Of a stretch of 35,751 bases of DNA, positions 8,297-16,128 are shown one piece after another. The stretch is taken from assembly GCF_025353065.1 (NCBI RefSeq), contig NZ_JANXRJ010000189.1:1-35751 (forward strand), in the 5' to 3' direction. Each line of letters opens with the position of its first letter. Within the stretch, counting starts at the first letter, position 1. Both the position numbers and the translations under genes were made by a program. The notes below the pieces were generated by a model. The model worked only from the letters and a program-made list of their open reading frames with translations, was not told where the DNA came from and ran no database searches. This DNA comes from Lapillicoccus sp. Lineage in GTDB: Bacteria > Actinomycetota > Actinomycetes > Actinomycetales > Dermatophilaceae.

Positions 8297-9700
8297 ATGG
8301 CCCTTCATGGTGGACAGATCCCGACCCGACACGACCACGCCCGCAGAGTTGGCAACCCGCTGCTGGGAGTGGCGAACCCGGCATACGAGAGCGAGGTGTT
8401 GCCCCCGACCAACGCGCTGGCGGCCGATCCGGTGCCGGCCGACGTGGCCTACCAGATCGTGCACGACGAGCTGATGCTGGACGGCAGCGCCCGGATGAAC
8501 CTCGCCACGTTCGTCACGACGTGGATGGAGCCGCAGGCGGACAAGCTGATGGCCGAGTCGGTCGACAAGAACATGATCGACAAGGACGAGTACCCGCAGA
8601 CGGCGGCCATCGAGAACCGTTGTGTCGCCATCCTGTCCGACCTCTGGCACGCCCCGGAGCCCGGGACGGCCACCGGCTGCTCGACCACCGGGTCGAGCGA
8701 GGCGTGCATGCTCGCGGGGATGGCGCTGAAGCGTCAGTGGGCGGCCCGGACCGGCAACGACGTCACCCGCAGGCCCAACCTCGTCATGGGCGCCAACGTG
8801 CAGGTCTGCTGGGAGAAGTTCTGCCGCTACTGGGACGTCGAGGCCCGGATGGTCCCCCTGGAGGGTGACCGGCTGCACCTCGGCGCGGTCGAGGCGGCAG
8901 CAGCCTGCGACGAGAACACGATCGGCGTCGTCGCGATCCTCGGCTCCACCTTCGACGGAAGCTATGAGCCGGTGGCCGACATCGCCGCCGCCCTGGACGC
9001 GCTGGCGGCGGGCGGCGGCCCCGATGTGCCGATCCACGTCGACGGCGCCTCGGGAGGGATGATCGCCCCCTTCCTCGACCCCGACCTCGTCTGGGACTTC
9101 CGCCTCCCCCGGGTCGCCTCGATCAACACCTCGGGCCACAAGTACGGCCTGGTCTATCCCGGTGTCGGCTGGGCGATCTGGCGCGACGCGGACGCACTGC
9201 CCAAGGAACTCGTCTTCAACGTCAACTACCTCGGCGGCGACATGCCGACCTTCGCCCTGAACTTCTCCCGGCCGGGAGCGGAGGTCATCGCGCAGTACTA
9301 CACGTTCTTCCGGCTGGGCTTCTCCGGGATGACCGCCGTCCAGCAGGCGTCGCGCGACGTGGCGACCGAGCTGGCCGCCAACATCGAGAGGCTGCCGGAG
9401 TACCGCCTCATCACCCGCGGCGACGAGCTGCCCGTCTTCGCCTTCACCACCAGCGCCGACGTCACGTCGTGGGATGTCTTCGCCGTCTCCCGCGGACTGC
9501 GCGAGCACGGCTGGCAGGTCCCGGCATACACGCTCCCGGCCGACCGCACCGACCTCGCCGTGCTGCGCATCGTCTGCCGCAACGGCTTCTCCCGGGACCT
9601 CGCCGACCTCTTTCTGCGTGACCTCCAGGCGGTGACGACGTCGTTGGTCTCCGACACCGCCGCCGCCGGGCACACCGGGCCGTCGGGCTTCCACCACTGA
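8297..9700 (+). CDS. gadB: Glutamate decarboxylase (PLP-dependent)
   Basis: A 467-aa enzyme, nearly the length of E. coli GadB (466). It converts L-glutamate to 4-aminobutyrate and CO2, consuming a proton. Visible signatures are TGCSTTGSSEACMLAGMALKR (about 126-146), HVDGASGG (D249 contacts the PLP pyridine nitrogen) and NTSGHKYGLVYPG with the Schiff-base lysine K282. The ATG at 8297 gives the family length. The same frame is open further upstream but that stretch is not protein-like. No glutamate/GABA antiporter or acid-stress partner is in the window, so the role may be acid stress or GABA metabolism. The gene is convergent with the tautomerase gene. Confidence 0.93.
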   Translation: MALHGGQIPTRHDHARRVGNPLLGVANPAYESEVLPPTNALAADPVPADVAYQIVHDELMLDGSARMNLATFVTTWMEPQADKLMAESVDKNMIDKDEYPQTAAIENRCVAILSDLWHAPEPGTATGCSTTGSSEACMLAGMALKRQWAARTGNDVTRRPNLVMGANVQVCWEKFCRYWDVEARMVPLEGDRLHLGAVEAAAACDENTIGVVAILGSTFDGSYEPVADIAAALDALAAGGGPDVPIHVDGASGGMIAPFLDPDLVWDFRLPRVASINTSGHKYGLVYPGVGWAIWRDADALPKELVFNVNYLGGDMPTFALNFSRPGAEVIAQYYTFFRLGFSGMTAVQQASRDVATELAANIERLPEYRLITRGDELPVFAFTTSADVTSWDVFAVSRGLREHGWQVPAYTLPADRTDLAVLRIVCRNGFSRDLADLFLRDLQAVTTSLVSDTAAAGHTGPSGFHH

Positions 9701-9735
9701 GCCCTCCACCACTGAGCCCTCCATCACTGACGGTG
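9691..9735. repeat. 15-bp tandem repeat spanning the gadB stop
   Basis: CCACCACTGAGCCCT occurs twice in tandem (9691-9705 and 9706-9720), followed by a third degenerate copy from 9721. The gadB stop codon lies in the first copy and the second copy repeats the same His-His-stop ending in frame, so a slipped gene would still end at once. Confidence 0.6.
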
Positions 9736-9749
9736 GCCGAGGCGAGGGG

Positions 9750-10139
9750 CTACAGCTCGCCGGTGAGGAACTGGGCCCGACCGTGGCCGAAGCTCCAGTC
9801 GTCGTCGCCGTTCTCGGTCACGGTCACCACGACGTCCGACGGGGCGACGCCGCACTCGGCGTCCAGGCGGGCGCAGACCCCCGCGTAGAACGCCTGCTTC
9901 TCCCCGGTCGTGCGTGGTCTGGACGTGATCTCGATGAGGACCCGCGACGAGGTGCGCGTGATCCCGAGGCCCGTGTCCTGCACGACGAACCGCGATGCCG
10001 GGTGCTGGTGGAGGATCTGGTAGCGGTCGCGCTCGGGGACGGAGAAGGCGTCGAGGACGGCCGCGTGGATGCTGTCGAGCAGGCACGAGAGGTCCTCGTC
10101 GCTGCGGCCTTCGACGACGTGGATGGTGAGAAAGGGCAC
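9750..10139 (-). CDS. Tautomerase family protein
   Basis: A 129-aa protein beginning MPFLTIHVVEGRSDEDL. After Met removal Pro-1 would be the catalytic base of the 4-oxalocrotonate tautomerase superfamily. This long single-chain subfamily (Tautomerase_2-like) is recognised by ERDRYQILHQHP, VVQDTGLGITRT and the end DWSFGHGRAQFLTGEL. The natural substrate is unknown. The GTG start at 10139 follows AAGGACG at good spacing. It stands alone, between gadB (convergent) and tRNA-fMet (upstream, same strand). Confidence 0.85.
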   Translation of the reverse strand: MPFLTIHVVEGRSDEDLSCLLDSIHAAVLDAFSVPERDRYQILHQHPASRFVVQDTGLGITRTSSRVLIEITSRPRTTGEKQAFYAGVCARLDAECGVAPSDVVVTVTENGDDDWSFGHGRAQFLTGEL

Positions 10140-10204
10140 GACGAACGTCCTTTGCTGGCAGGGGTGGTCAGCCTATTTCGGTCGCCGGCGCCGAATCGGG
10201 CCGG

Positions 10205-10235
10205 GTCCCTTTGTCGGGTCACCCGAGAAAGGGAC
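10205..10235. other. Interrupted hairpin upstream of the tautomerase gene
   Basis: GTCCCTTT (10205-10212) pairs with AAAGGGAC (10228-10235), and inside it CGGGT pairs with ACCCG around a single loop base. It could be a second terminator for the tRNA transcript or a leader structure of the tautomerase mRNA. It has no T-tract. Confidence 0.4.
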
Positions 10236-10262
10236 GGGCGCCCGCCCTGCGCGCAGCGGAAA

Positions 10263-10288
10263 GCCCCCAGCACCGTGGTCCTGGGGGC
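10263..10288 (-). terminator. Terminator of tRNA-fMet
   Basis: GCCCCCAG (10263-10270) and CTGGGGGC (10281-10288) form an 8-bp perfect stem with further ACC/GGT pairing in the loop. On the minus strand it is followed by TTTCC and begins 12 bases after the tRNA 3' end. Confidence 0.75.
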
Positions 10289-10300
10289 GATCGTCCTTTG

Positions 10301-10374
10301 TAGCGGGGGCAGGATTTGAACCTGCGACCTCCGGGTTATGAGCCCGGCGAGCTACCGAGCTGCTCCACCCCGCG
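10301..10374 (-). tRNA. Initiator tRNA-fMet (CAT anticodon)
   Basis: On the minus strand the gene begins CGCGGGG and ends CCCCGCT plus A73. The anticodon loop is CTCATAA (anticodon CAT). The anticodon stem ends with three G:C pairs (GGG/CCC), and position 1 (C) does not pair with position 72 (U). Both are initiator features that allow formylation and P-site entry. The T-arm GCAGG-TTCAAAT-CCTGC is intact. The CCA tail is not encoded (CAA follows), so it must be added afterwards. Confidence 0.96.
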
Positions 10375-10387
10375 TCGGTATGCATTG

Positions 10388-10417
10388 ATCTTACGGGAGA
10401 GCCGCCGTGACCTCCAA
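10388..10417 (-). promoter_or_regulatory. Putative promoter of tRNA-fMet
   Basis: On the minus strand TTGGAG (10412-10417) and TAAGAT (10388-10393) are separated by 18 bases. The -10 ends 13 bases before the mature 5' end of the tRNA, a normal distance for a tRNA precursor. Confidence 0.5.
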
Positions 10418-10451
10418 ATCGGCGCAGCGGCATACCCCCGTCGCGCTGAGG

Positions 10452-13400
10452 TCAGCCCGTCGGGGTGGCGGTCGTCGTGGGGCTGCTGGTCGGCGCGAGG
10501 GTCACCTTGCCCGAGGGGGCTGCGGCGATGGCCTTGGCGAGAGCAGCCTTCAGGGCGGCCTGGGCCTGGCCGTACTTGGTGAAGTCACCGGCCTTCAGCG
10601 CGGCGTCGCCGTCGTTGACGGCCTGCTGCGCCTCAGCGAGCGCCGCGGTGAGCGCGGCGTTGGATCCGCCCGCCGTCCCCGGCGGGGTGGTCGTCGTCCC
10701 CGTGCCGGTAGCCGTGTTCGTGTTGTCGCTCGAGGTCGCCCCGGAGTTGCCGCCGAAGAGCTGGTTGAGGGCGACGTCGAGCGACCCACCCCAGGCGAGG
10801 TCGTTGCCGAAGGCGGCGACGACGGCCGTGTTCAGCGGGAAGGCCGATGCGGTGCTCGCCTGGACGTAGATCGGTTCGACGTTGAGGAGGCCGCCGCCCA
10901 CGGGCAACGTCAGCAGGTTGCCCAGGACGACCTCGGACCCGGCCTGTCTCTGCTGGTTCAGGTAGGCCGACAGGTTGAACGCGAACCCCGGGGAGAGCGC
11001 CGTCGAGGACGCGATGCCGTTCTGCACCTGCCCCGGACCGCGGACGTTGCTGTTCGGCGGCAGCTGGAGCAGCCGGAGCTGGCCGTAGCCCGGCGAGCGT
11101 TGTCCCTTCGTGCTGCCGGCGTTGGCGTCGACGGCGAGGAACCCGGAGAGGACCTCCCTGGTCCCGAACGGCATGAAGGTGGTCGTGAGGGAGAAGGACG
11201 CCGCGGTCTGCCCCGGCATGGCGACGCTGAGGTAGTAGGGCGGCTGGTCGGTCGACGGTGGGTCCTTGGTCGGGTCGGCGGGGATCTTCCACAGGTCGTT
11301 GCTGCCGTAGAAGGTGCCCGGCTCGGTGACGTGGTATCGCGAGAGGATGCCGCGCTGGAGCTTGAACAGGTCCTCGGGGTAGCGCAGGTGCGACATGAGG
11401 GCCGAGCTGATGTCGCTCAGCGGCTGGACCGTGCCCGGGAAGGCCGCCGACCACGCCTTCAGCATCGGGTCCGTCTCGTCCCACGCGTAGAGGTGGACCG
11501 AGCCGTCGAAGGCGTCGACCGTCGCCTTGACGGAGTTGCGGATGTAGTTGACCTGTCCCACGTCGATCGACTGGACCGCGGTGCTCGTCTTCGTGATCGA
11601 GTCCGAGGTCGCGGAGGCGACCGAGGTCAGCCGGGAGTTGGGGTAGTCGGCGGTCGTCGTGTAGCCGTCCAGGACCCAGAGGATCTTGCCGTCGACGACC
11701 GTGGGATAGGGGTTGCCGTCGAGGGTCAGCCAGGGGGCCACGCGCTGGACGCGCTCGCGGGGCGTGCGGTAGTCGAGCAGCCGCGAGTCGGCGTTGACCG
11801 CGTCGGAGAGCAGGAGGTTCGCCTCGCGGTACTTGATCGCGTAGGCGAGCTTGCGGGCGAAGGACCCGATCTGGACGCCGCCGGTCCCGGCGTAGGTGTT
11901 GTTGACCTGGTCGCTGTTGGTCTGTCCCGAGGTGGTGCCGTCGGCGGGGTAGTCGAACTCCCGCGGCGACGCCTTGGCCGGTGCGCCGACGATGGAGTAC
12001 TCCGGCGACTGCTCCCCGAAGTAGATCCGCGGCTCGAAGTCGCCCAGCTTTCCGGTGGTCGGGATGCCCTGCTCGAAGAACACCGGCTTGCCCTGGGTGT
12101 CCTTGCGGTTGCCGTATGCCGCGACGAGGCCGTAGCCGTGGGTGTAGACGGTGTGGTCGTTGAGCCAGTTGCGCTGGCCCGCCGGGACGCCGGCGAGGTC
12201 GATCTCGCGCGCGCCGACCACGGCGTCGCTGATCTTGCCGTCGATGGTGTAACGGTCGACGTCGAGGGTGTCCGCGAAGCGGTAGTAGCTCTTGCCGGCC
12301 TCGAGCTGCTGGAAGGTCGGCGAGACCACGTTGGGATCGATGAGACGGATGCCGGGCACCGTACCGGTGTCGCTGCGCAGCTGGAGGGGGCTGGCCGTCG
12401 TCTGCGCGGCATACGGAGTGGTCTCGACGCCGGACAACCCGAACGCGTCTCGGGTGGCACTGATGTTGTTGGTGAGGTAAGGCGCCTCGAGCGACTTCTC
12501 GCTCGGGTTGACCCGCAGCGACTGGACGAGGGCCGGGATGATGCCGCCGACGACGATCGCCGCCACGAGCAGACCGACGACCCCGACGATCGGCAGCCGC
12601 CACGACTTGGTCCAGATCACCGAGAGGAACATCGCGGCGCACATCAGCGAGGCGAGCGCGAGGATGACCTTGGTCGGGAGCACCACCGTCGCGTCGGTGT
12701 ACTGGATGCCGGTCATCAGGTCGGTGCTCTTGGTCGTCAGGGAGTACCGCTCCAGCCAGTAGCTGGCGGCCCGGATCACGACGATGCCCGCGAGCAGCAC
12801 GGACAGGTGGAGCCGTGCCGCGGACGTCGTGCGCCGCTGCCCCGCGGAGAAGTGCAGCCCGCCGAAGATGTAGTGCGTGAAGGCCGCGACGATGACGCCG
12901 ATGATCAGAGCCATGCTGAGGTAGCCGACGACGAACGTGAGCCACGGCAGGGTGAAGACGAAGAACCCGAGGTCCATGTTGAACTCCGGGTCGGTCTTGC
13001 CGAAGGGCACGCCGTTGCGCCAGAGCAGGTAGGTCTGCCACTGCGCCGATGCTCCGAGACCGGTCAGCAGGCCGATCACGACCGGCACGCCGATGGTGCC
13101 GATGCGGCGCAGCGGCTCGATGGCCTCGCGGTAGCGCTCGAGGGCGTCCTGGTCGGGCGACGGCACGTAGATCGGCCGGGTGCGGAACGCGATGACGAGG
13201 CTGGAGGCCACGACCCCCGCCGTGATGAGGCCACCGACGATGCCGAGGAGCAGCTGGGCCCCGAGCTGGGTGGTGAAGACGGAGCGGAACCCCACGGAGT
13301 CGTACCAGAGGACCTCGGTCCAGATCTGCGCGGCGATTGTCAGGGCGATGGCCAGCGCCACGAGGACGAGCAGCGTGGGGACGAGTGGCCCCCGACGACG

Positions 13401-13484
13401 CCGGGTGCGCACGGCTCCCCCACCGTTCGCGCCGCCCGCCTCCTCGGAGTTGGAGTCCTCGCCGAACCAGCCTCGTTCACTCAC
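10452..13484 (-). CDS. UPF0182 family large membrane protein
   Basis: A 1010-aa member of UPF0182 (COG1615), found throughout actinobacteria. The first ~340 residues carry about seven membrane helices, starting with PLVPTLLVLVALAIALTIAAQIWTE cut into the first helix near residue 33. They are followed by a large, probably extracytoplasmic domain (SPREFDYPADG, YYLSVAMPGQT, NGIASSTALSPGFAF). The C-terminus has a Thr/Gly-rich linker, an Ala-rich helical stretch resembling a short coiled coil (AALAEAQQAVNDGDAALKAGDF), and a Thr/Pro tail. The function is unknown. GTG at 13484 is the start. It is divergent from the PPA1309-family gene. The M. tuberculosis relative is, from memory, Rv3193c. Confidence 0.92.
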   Translation of the reverse strand: MSERGWFGEDSNSEEAGGANGGGAVRTRRRRGPLVPTLLVLVALAIALTIAAQIWTEVLWYDSVGFRSVFTTQLGAQLLLGIVGGLITAGVVASSLVIAFRTRPIYVPSPDQDALERYREAIEPLRRIGTIGVPVVIGLLTGLGASAQWQTYLLWRNGVPFGKTDPEFNMDLGFFVFTLPWLTFVVGYLSMALIIGVIVAAFTHYIFGGLHFSAGQRRTTSAARLHLSVLLAGIVVIRAASYWLERYSLTTKSTDLMTGIQYTDATVVLPTKVILALASLMCAAMFLSVIWTKSWRLPIVGVVGLLVAAIVVGGIIPALVQSLRVNPSEKSLEAPYLTNNISATRDAFGLSGVETTPYAAQTTASPLQLRSDTGTVPGIRLIDPNVVSPTFQQLEAGKSYYRFADTLDVDRYTIDGKISDAVVGAREIDLAGVPAGQRNWLNDHTVYTHGYGLVAAYGNRKDTQGKPVFFEQGIPTTGKLGDFEPRIYFGEQSPEYSIVGAPAKASPREFDYPADGTTSGQTNSDQVNNTYAGTGGVQIGSFARKLAYAIKYREANLLLSDAVNADSRLLDYRTPRERVQRVAPWLTLDGNPYPTVVDGKILWVLDGYTTTADYPNSRLTSVASATSDSITKTSTAVQSIDVGQVNYIRNSVKATVDAFDGSVHLYAWDETDPMLKAWSAAFPGTVQPLSDISSALMSHLRYPEDLFKLQRGILSRYHVTEPGTFYGSNDLWKIPADPTKDPPSTDQPPYYLSVAMPGQTAASFSLTTTFMPFGTREVLSGFLAVDANAGSTKGQRSPGYGQLRLLQLPPNSNVRGPGQVQNGIASSTALSPGFAFNLSAYLNQQRQAGSEVVLGNLLTLPVGGGLLNVEPIYVQASTASAFPLNTAVVAAFGNDLAWGGSLDVALNQLFGGNSGATSSDNTNTATGTGTTTTPPGTAGGSNAALTAALAEAQQAVNDGDAALKAGDFTKYGQAQAALKAALAKAIAAAPSGKVTLAPTSSPTTTATPTG

Positions 13485-13525
13485 AACTGACCCATCTGTT
13501 GTCTCCCGGCACGCGCGTCTGCCTC

Positions 13526-13554
13526 ACTATACGAACCCGACAACGCCTTGACAG
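13526..13554 (-). promoter_or_regulatory. Putative promoter of the UPF0182 gene
   Basis: On the minus strand CTGTCA (13549-13554) and TATAGT (13526-13531) are separated by 17 bases. Four of six -35 bases and five of six -10 bases match the vegetative consensus. The -10 lies about 41 bases before the GTG start. Confidence 0.55.
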
Positions 13555-13607
13555 CGGCCCGGGTGCCCACTCACAGGGAGCCGACGCCGAATCGTTGCCC
13601 GCCGCTG

Positions 13608-13641
13608 GTATGCCGCGGGGCCGGCGGCCCGCGCGGCATAC
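13608..13641. repeat. Hairpin built from an inverted pair of the CGGCATAC octamer
   Basis: GTATGCCGCG (13608-13617) and CGCGGCATAC (13632-13641) are exact reverse complements. The enclosed sequence also pairs (GGGCC with GGCCC), so the whole 34 bases fold into one strong hairpin. It lies in the UPF0182/PPA1309 intergenic region, ending 15 bases before the PPA1309-family start. Confidence 0.75.
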
Positions 13642-13656
13642 GGGAGGATGAGGCGT

Positions 13657-14193
13657 GTGACCGCCACGCACCGCCCCGTCGTCGACCCCCTGTCCATCGC
13701 CGCGCTCGACACCGAGCGGCACGTCGCCGCCGCCGGCTGGGACCAGGCCCCCCGGCTGTTCGCCCTCGTCCGCACGGCGGGACTGCTCGAGCGCGAACCC
13801 CAGCTGCGGGCCGGCATGAGCGGCAGCGACCTCGCGCCCGGCGCGCTCACGGCGATCGAGCAGGAGGGCCTGCACCAGTCGACCAACCTCGAGTCGGTTC
13901 TCGGCCGGGTCGCCTGGCCGGACGATGTCGACGGCTGTGCCTTCGCGGTCGAGCGGATGGTCGTGCCGCCCGACGCCGAGCGGGACCTGCCGGCCGACCA
14001 GGACGCCGCCGTCACGGCGCTGACGACCCACCCCGACCGCCGCGACGTCCGTCTCCTCGTGGCCGTGCTGCGCGACGGCACCTCGGTCTGCCTGCTGCGC
14101 CAGCGCGCCCACGACTCCGACGACGCCGTGGCGACCGGCCCCGACCTCGCCCCAGGGCTCGTCGCTGCGCTCCGGGCCACCTTCGAGGACTGA
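13657..14193 (+). CDS. PPA1309 family protein (conserved actinobacterial hypothetical)
   Basis: A 178-aa protein when the GTG at 13657 is used; GGGAGG lies 9 bases upstream. An in-frame ATG at 13648 would sit directly on that site, so it is less likely. Features are an N-terminal HVAAAGWDQAPRLFALV helix, WPDDVDGCAFAVERMVVPPDAE in the middle and DVRLLVAVLRDGTSVCLLR near the end. There are no membrane helices or catalytic motifs that I recognise. The family is often found beside UPF0182 and PDZ-Lon genes in actinobacteria. The function is unknown. Confidence 0.8.
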   Translation: MTATHRPVVDPLSIAALDTERHVAAAGWDQAPRLFALVRTAGLLEREPQLRAGMSGSDLAPGALTAIEQEGLHQSTNLESVLGRVAWPDDVDGCAFAVERMVVPPDAERDLPADQDAAVTALTTHPDRRDVRLLVAVLRDGTSVCLLRQRAHDSDDAVATGPDLAPGLVAALRATFED

Positions 14194-14198
14194 CCGGG

Positions 14199-16004
14199 TC
14201 ATACGCGAAAACGTAAGCGGCACACCACTGCCCGGCTACGCCGTCGCAGCGCGCGGTCGAGGACGGCGCCCCGCTGGTTCTGCAACAGCCGCTGCCAGAG
14301 GTGCTCGGGCTCGACCTCGGCGATGACGACGAAGACCTCCTGCTCCTTGACCGACGCCAGGTAGGTGACGAGGGGCTCGGCGAGCCGGCGGTGCGGGTCG
14401 TCGAGCATCCGCAGGGAGACCGGCGGGTCCCACGCGCGCCACTGCCGCAGGAACTCCTCACGGTTCGCGTCGTCGCCGGCGGTCGTCACGTGGACGGCCT
14501 CGACCCGGTCGCCGAGGGACAGCGCCGCCGACAACGCCTCTCGGGTGAGCAACGAGACGGCACTGACCGGGACGATGACCAGCGAACGGTGGGGCACCGG
14601 CCGGCTCGGCACCTTGCCGAGCTCGAGGCGGGCGCCGATCCGGGCGTAGGCCCGCTCGACCCGGTCCATCCCGAGGACGAGGAGCGGCAGCGTGACGACG
14701 ATCAGCCAGCCGCCCTCACCGAACTTCGTCGCGGTCACGATGACCGCGGCGACACCCGTGAGGAGCGCACCGAGCGCGTTGACGGTGAGCTTGCCGCGCC
14801 AGCCCGGCGGCCGGTCGCGGAGCCAGTGCCGGACCATGCCGGTCTGCGAGAGGGTGAAGCCCACGAAGACGCCGATCGCGAAGAGCGGCACGAGGACGTT
14901 GACCTGACCCCCGGCGACGACGAGCAGCACCGCGGAGCTCACCGCGAGGAAGCCGATGCCGTAACGATGGACGCGTCGTTCGGCCTGTAGCGCGAAGAGG
15001 TGCGGGAGGGCGTTGTCCTGGGCCAGGAGCGAGGCGAGGACCGGCAGCCCACCGAACGAGGTGTTCGCGGCGAGCGCGAGCAGGATCACGGTCGAGAAGG
15101 AGACGATGAAGTAGAGGACCCCGTGGCCGAAGGAGGCCTCGGTGACCTGCGAGAGCACGGTCGTCCCGTCGACGGGGTGGATGCCGAACTTCTGGATCAC
15201 CAGGGCCATGCCGATGAGCAGCACGCCGAGCAGGCCGCCCAGGACGACCTCCGCGGTCTGGGCGCGGCGCACCCGGGGGGTGCGGAACGACGGGACCGCG
15301 TTGGCGATCGCCTCGACCCCGGTGAGCGACGCGCAGCCGTTGGCGAACGCCCGCAGGAGGAGCAGGAGGCCGACGGTCTCGACCGGCGCCGACGCGGGCG
15401 CCGTTGACAGCACGACGGGTTCGCGGCGCACGAGGCCCACGATGATGACCGCGAGGACACCCACGACGAAGACCACGGTGGGCACGACGAAGGCCCGAGC
15501 GCTCTCGGTGATGCCGCGCAGGTTGACCGCGGTGATGAGGAGGAGGACCGCGAGACAGAGCACCACGGCATACGGGAGCAGGACGGGGAAGGTCGAGGTG
15601 AGGGCCGCGACCCCGGCCGAGACCGAGACCGCGACGTTGAGCACGTAGTCGACGACGAGGCTGGCGGCCGCGGTGAGGGCGGGGATGCGCCCGAGGTGCG
15701 CCTTCGCCACCCCGTAGGCGCCGCCACCGTCGGGGAAGGCGGCGATGACCTGGCGGTAGGAGACGGTGAGGACGACGAGCAGCAGGGCGATCGCGGCGGT
15801 CACCGGGAGGGTGAATCCCAGACCGGCCGAGCCGGCCAGCGCGAGGACGAGGACGATCGCCTCCGGCCCGTAGGCGACCGAGGCCATCGCGTCGAGCGAC
15901 AGGGCGGCGAGCCCGGTGGGCACGGTCAGTCGGAAGCGCTCGTCGGCGGCGGCGCGACGGGCGGCGCGGCACGGCGGCCGACGCAGGGTGAGGGGGCTCG
16001 TCAC
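14199..16004 (-). CDS. APC-superfamily permease with cytosolic C-terminal domain (KimA-like potassium importer)
   Basis: A 601-aa protein with about 12 membrane helices followed by about 170 cytosolic residues with alternating beta strands and helices (SLVIVPVSAVSLLTREALSA), resembling a universal-stress-protein fold. DAMASVAYGPEAI in the first helix and FPDGGGAYGVAKAHLG in the third match the KimA/YdaO branch of the APC superfamily, which imports K+ with protons in Bacillus and is inhibited by c-di-AMP. An amino-acid permease is the alternative. The GTG at 16004 is preceded directly by GGGAGG with no spacer, and no better in-frame start exists because TGA lies six codons upstream. The 11-bp-phased repeat array upstream suggests response-regulator control. 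Confidence 0.82.
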   Translation of the reverse strand: MTSPLTLRRPPCRAARRAAADERFRLTVPTGLAALSLDAMASVAYGPEAIVLVLALAGSAGLGFTLPVTAAIALLLVVLTVSYRQVIAAFPDGGGAYGVAKAHLGRIPALTAAASLVVDYVLNVAVSVSAGVAALTSTFPVLLPYAVVLCLAVLLLITAVNLRGITESARAFVVPTVVFVVGVLAVIIVGLVRREPVVLSTAPASAPVETVGLLLLLRAFANGCASLTGVEAIANAVPSFRTPRVRRAQTAEVVLGGLLGVLLIGMALVIQKFGIHPVDGTTVLSQVTEASFGHGVLYFIVSFSTVILLALAANTSFGGLPVLASLLAQDNALPHLFALQAERRVHRYGIGFLAVSSAVLLVVAGGQVNVLVPLFAIGVFVGFTLSQTGMVRHWLRDRPPGWRGKLTVNALGALLTGVAAVIVTATKFGEGGWLIVVTLPLLVLGMDRVERAYARIGARLELGKVPSRPVPHRSLVIVPVSAVSLLTREALSAALSLGDRVEAVHVTTAGDDANREEFLRQWRAWDPPVSLRMLDDPHRRLAEPLVTYLASVKEQEVFVVIAEVEPEHLWQRLLQNQRGAVLDRALRRRSRAVVCRLRFRV

Positions 16005-16043
16005 CCTCCCAGTGGACCCTCAGCGGACGGCGTCACCGGGCAC

Positions 16044-16103
16044 TCCTGACGCGGTCTTGACGCGGAGGTGACGCACCACGCTGATCTTGACGGTTTCTTG
16101 ACG
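16044..16103 (-). promoter_or_regulatory. 11-bp-phased CGTCAAGA repeats upstream of the KimA-like permease
   Basis: On the minus strand CGTCAAGA-type units begin at 16103, 16092, 16073, 16062 and 16051. Three are exact CGTCAAGA; CGTCACCT and CGTCAGGA are variants. Spacing is 11 bases within a pair and within a triplet, and 19 bases between the two groups. Direct repeats at 11 bp are the hallmark of OmpR/PhoB-type response regulators such as KdpE, PhoP or PhoB. The array ends about 40 bases before the permease start. Confidence 0.6.
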
Positions 16104-16128
16104 GGTGGTGGCAGGGCGGGACGGCCGA

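Noticed and set aside
10407..13490. Open frame of over 1000 codons on the plus strand, opposite the UPF0182 gene
   Set aside because: Its product is almost only Arg, Gly, Asp, Val and Glu without membrane helices or motifs; it is the mirror frame of a real high-GC gene.
13648..13656. ATG at 13648 as start of the PPA1309-family gene
   Set aside because: The ribosome site GGGAGG would touch this ATG; the GTG at 13657 has proper spacing.
16005..16128. Possible c-di-AMP (ydaO) riboswitch before the KimA-like permease
   Set aside because: The intergenic space is only 124 bases, mostly taken by the 11-bp repeats, and I do not see the conserved riboswitch core.
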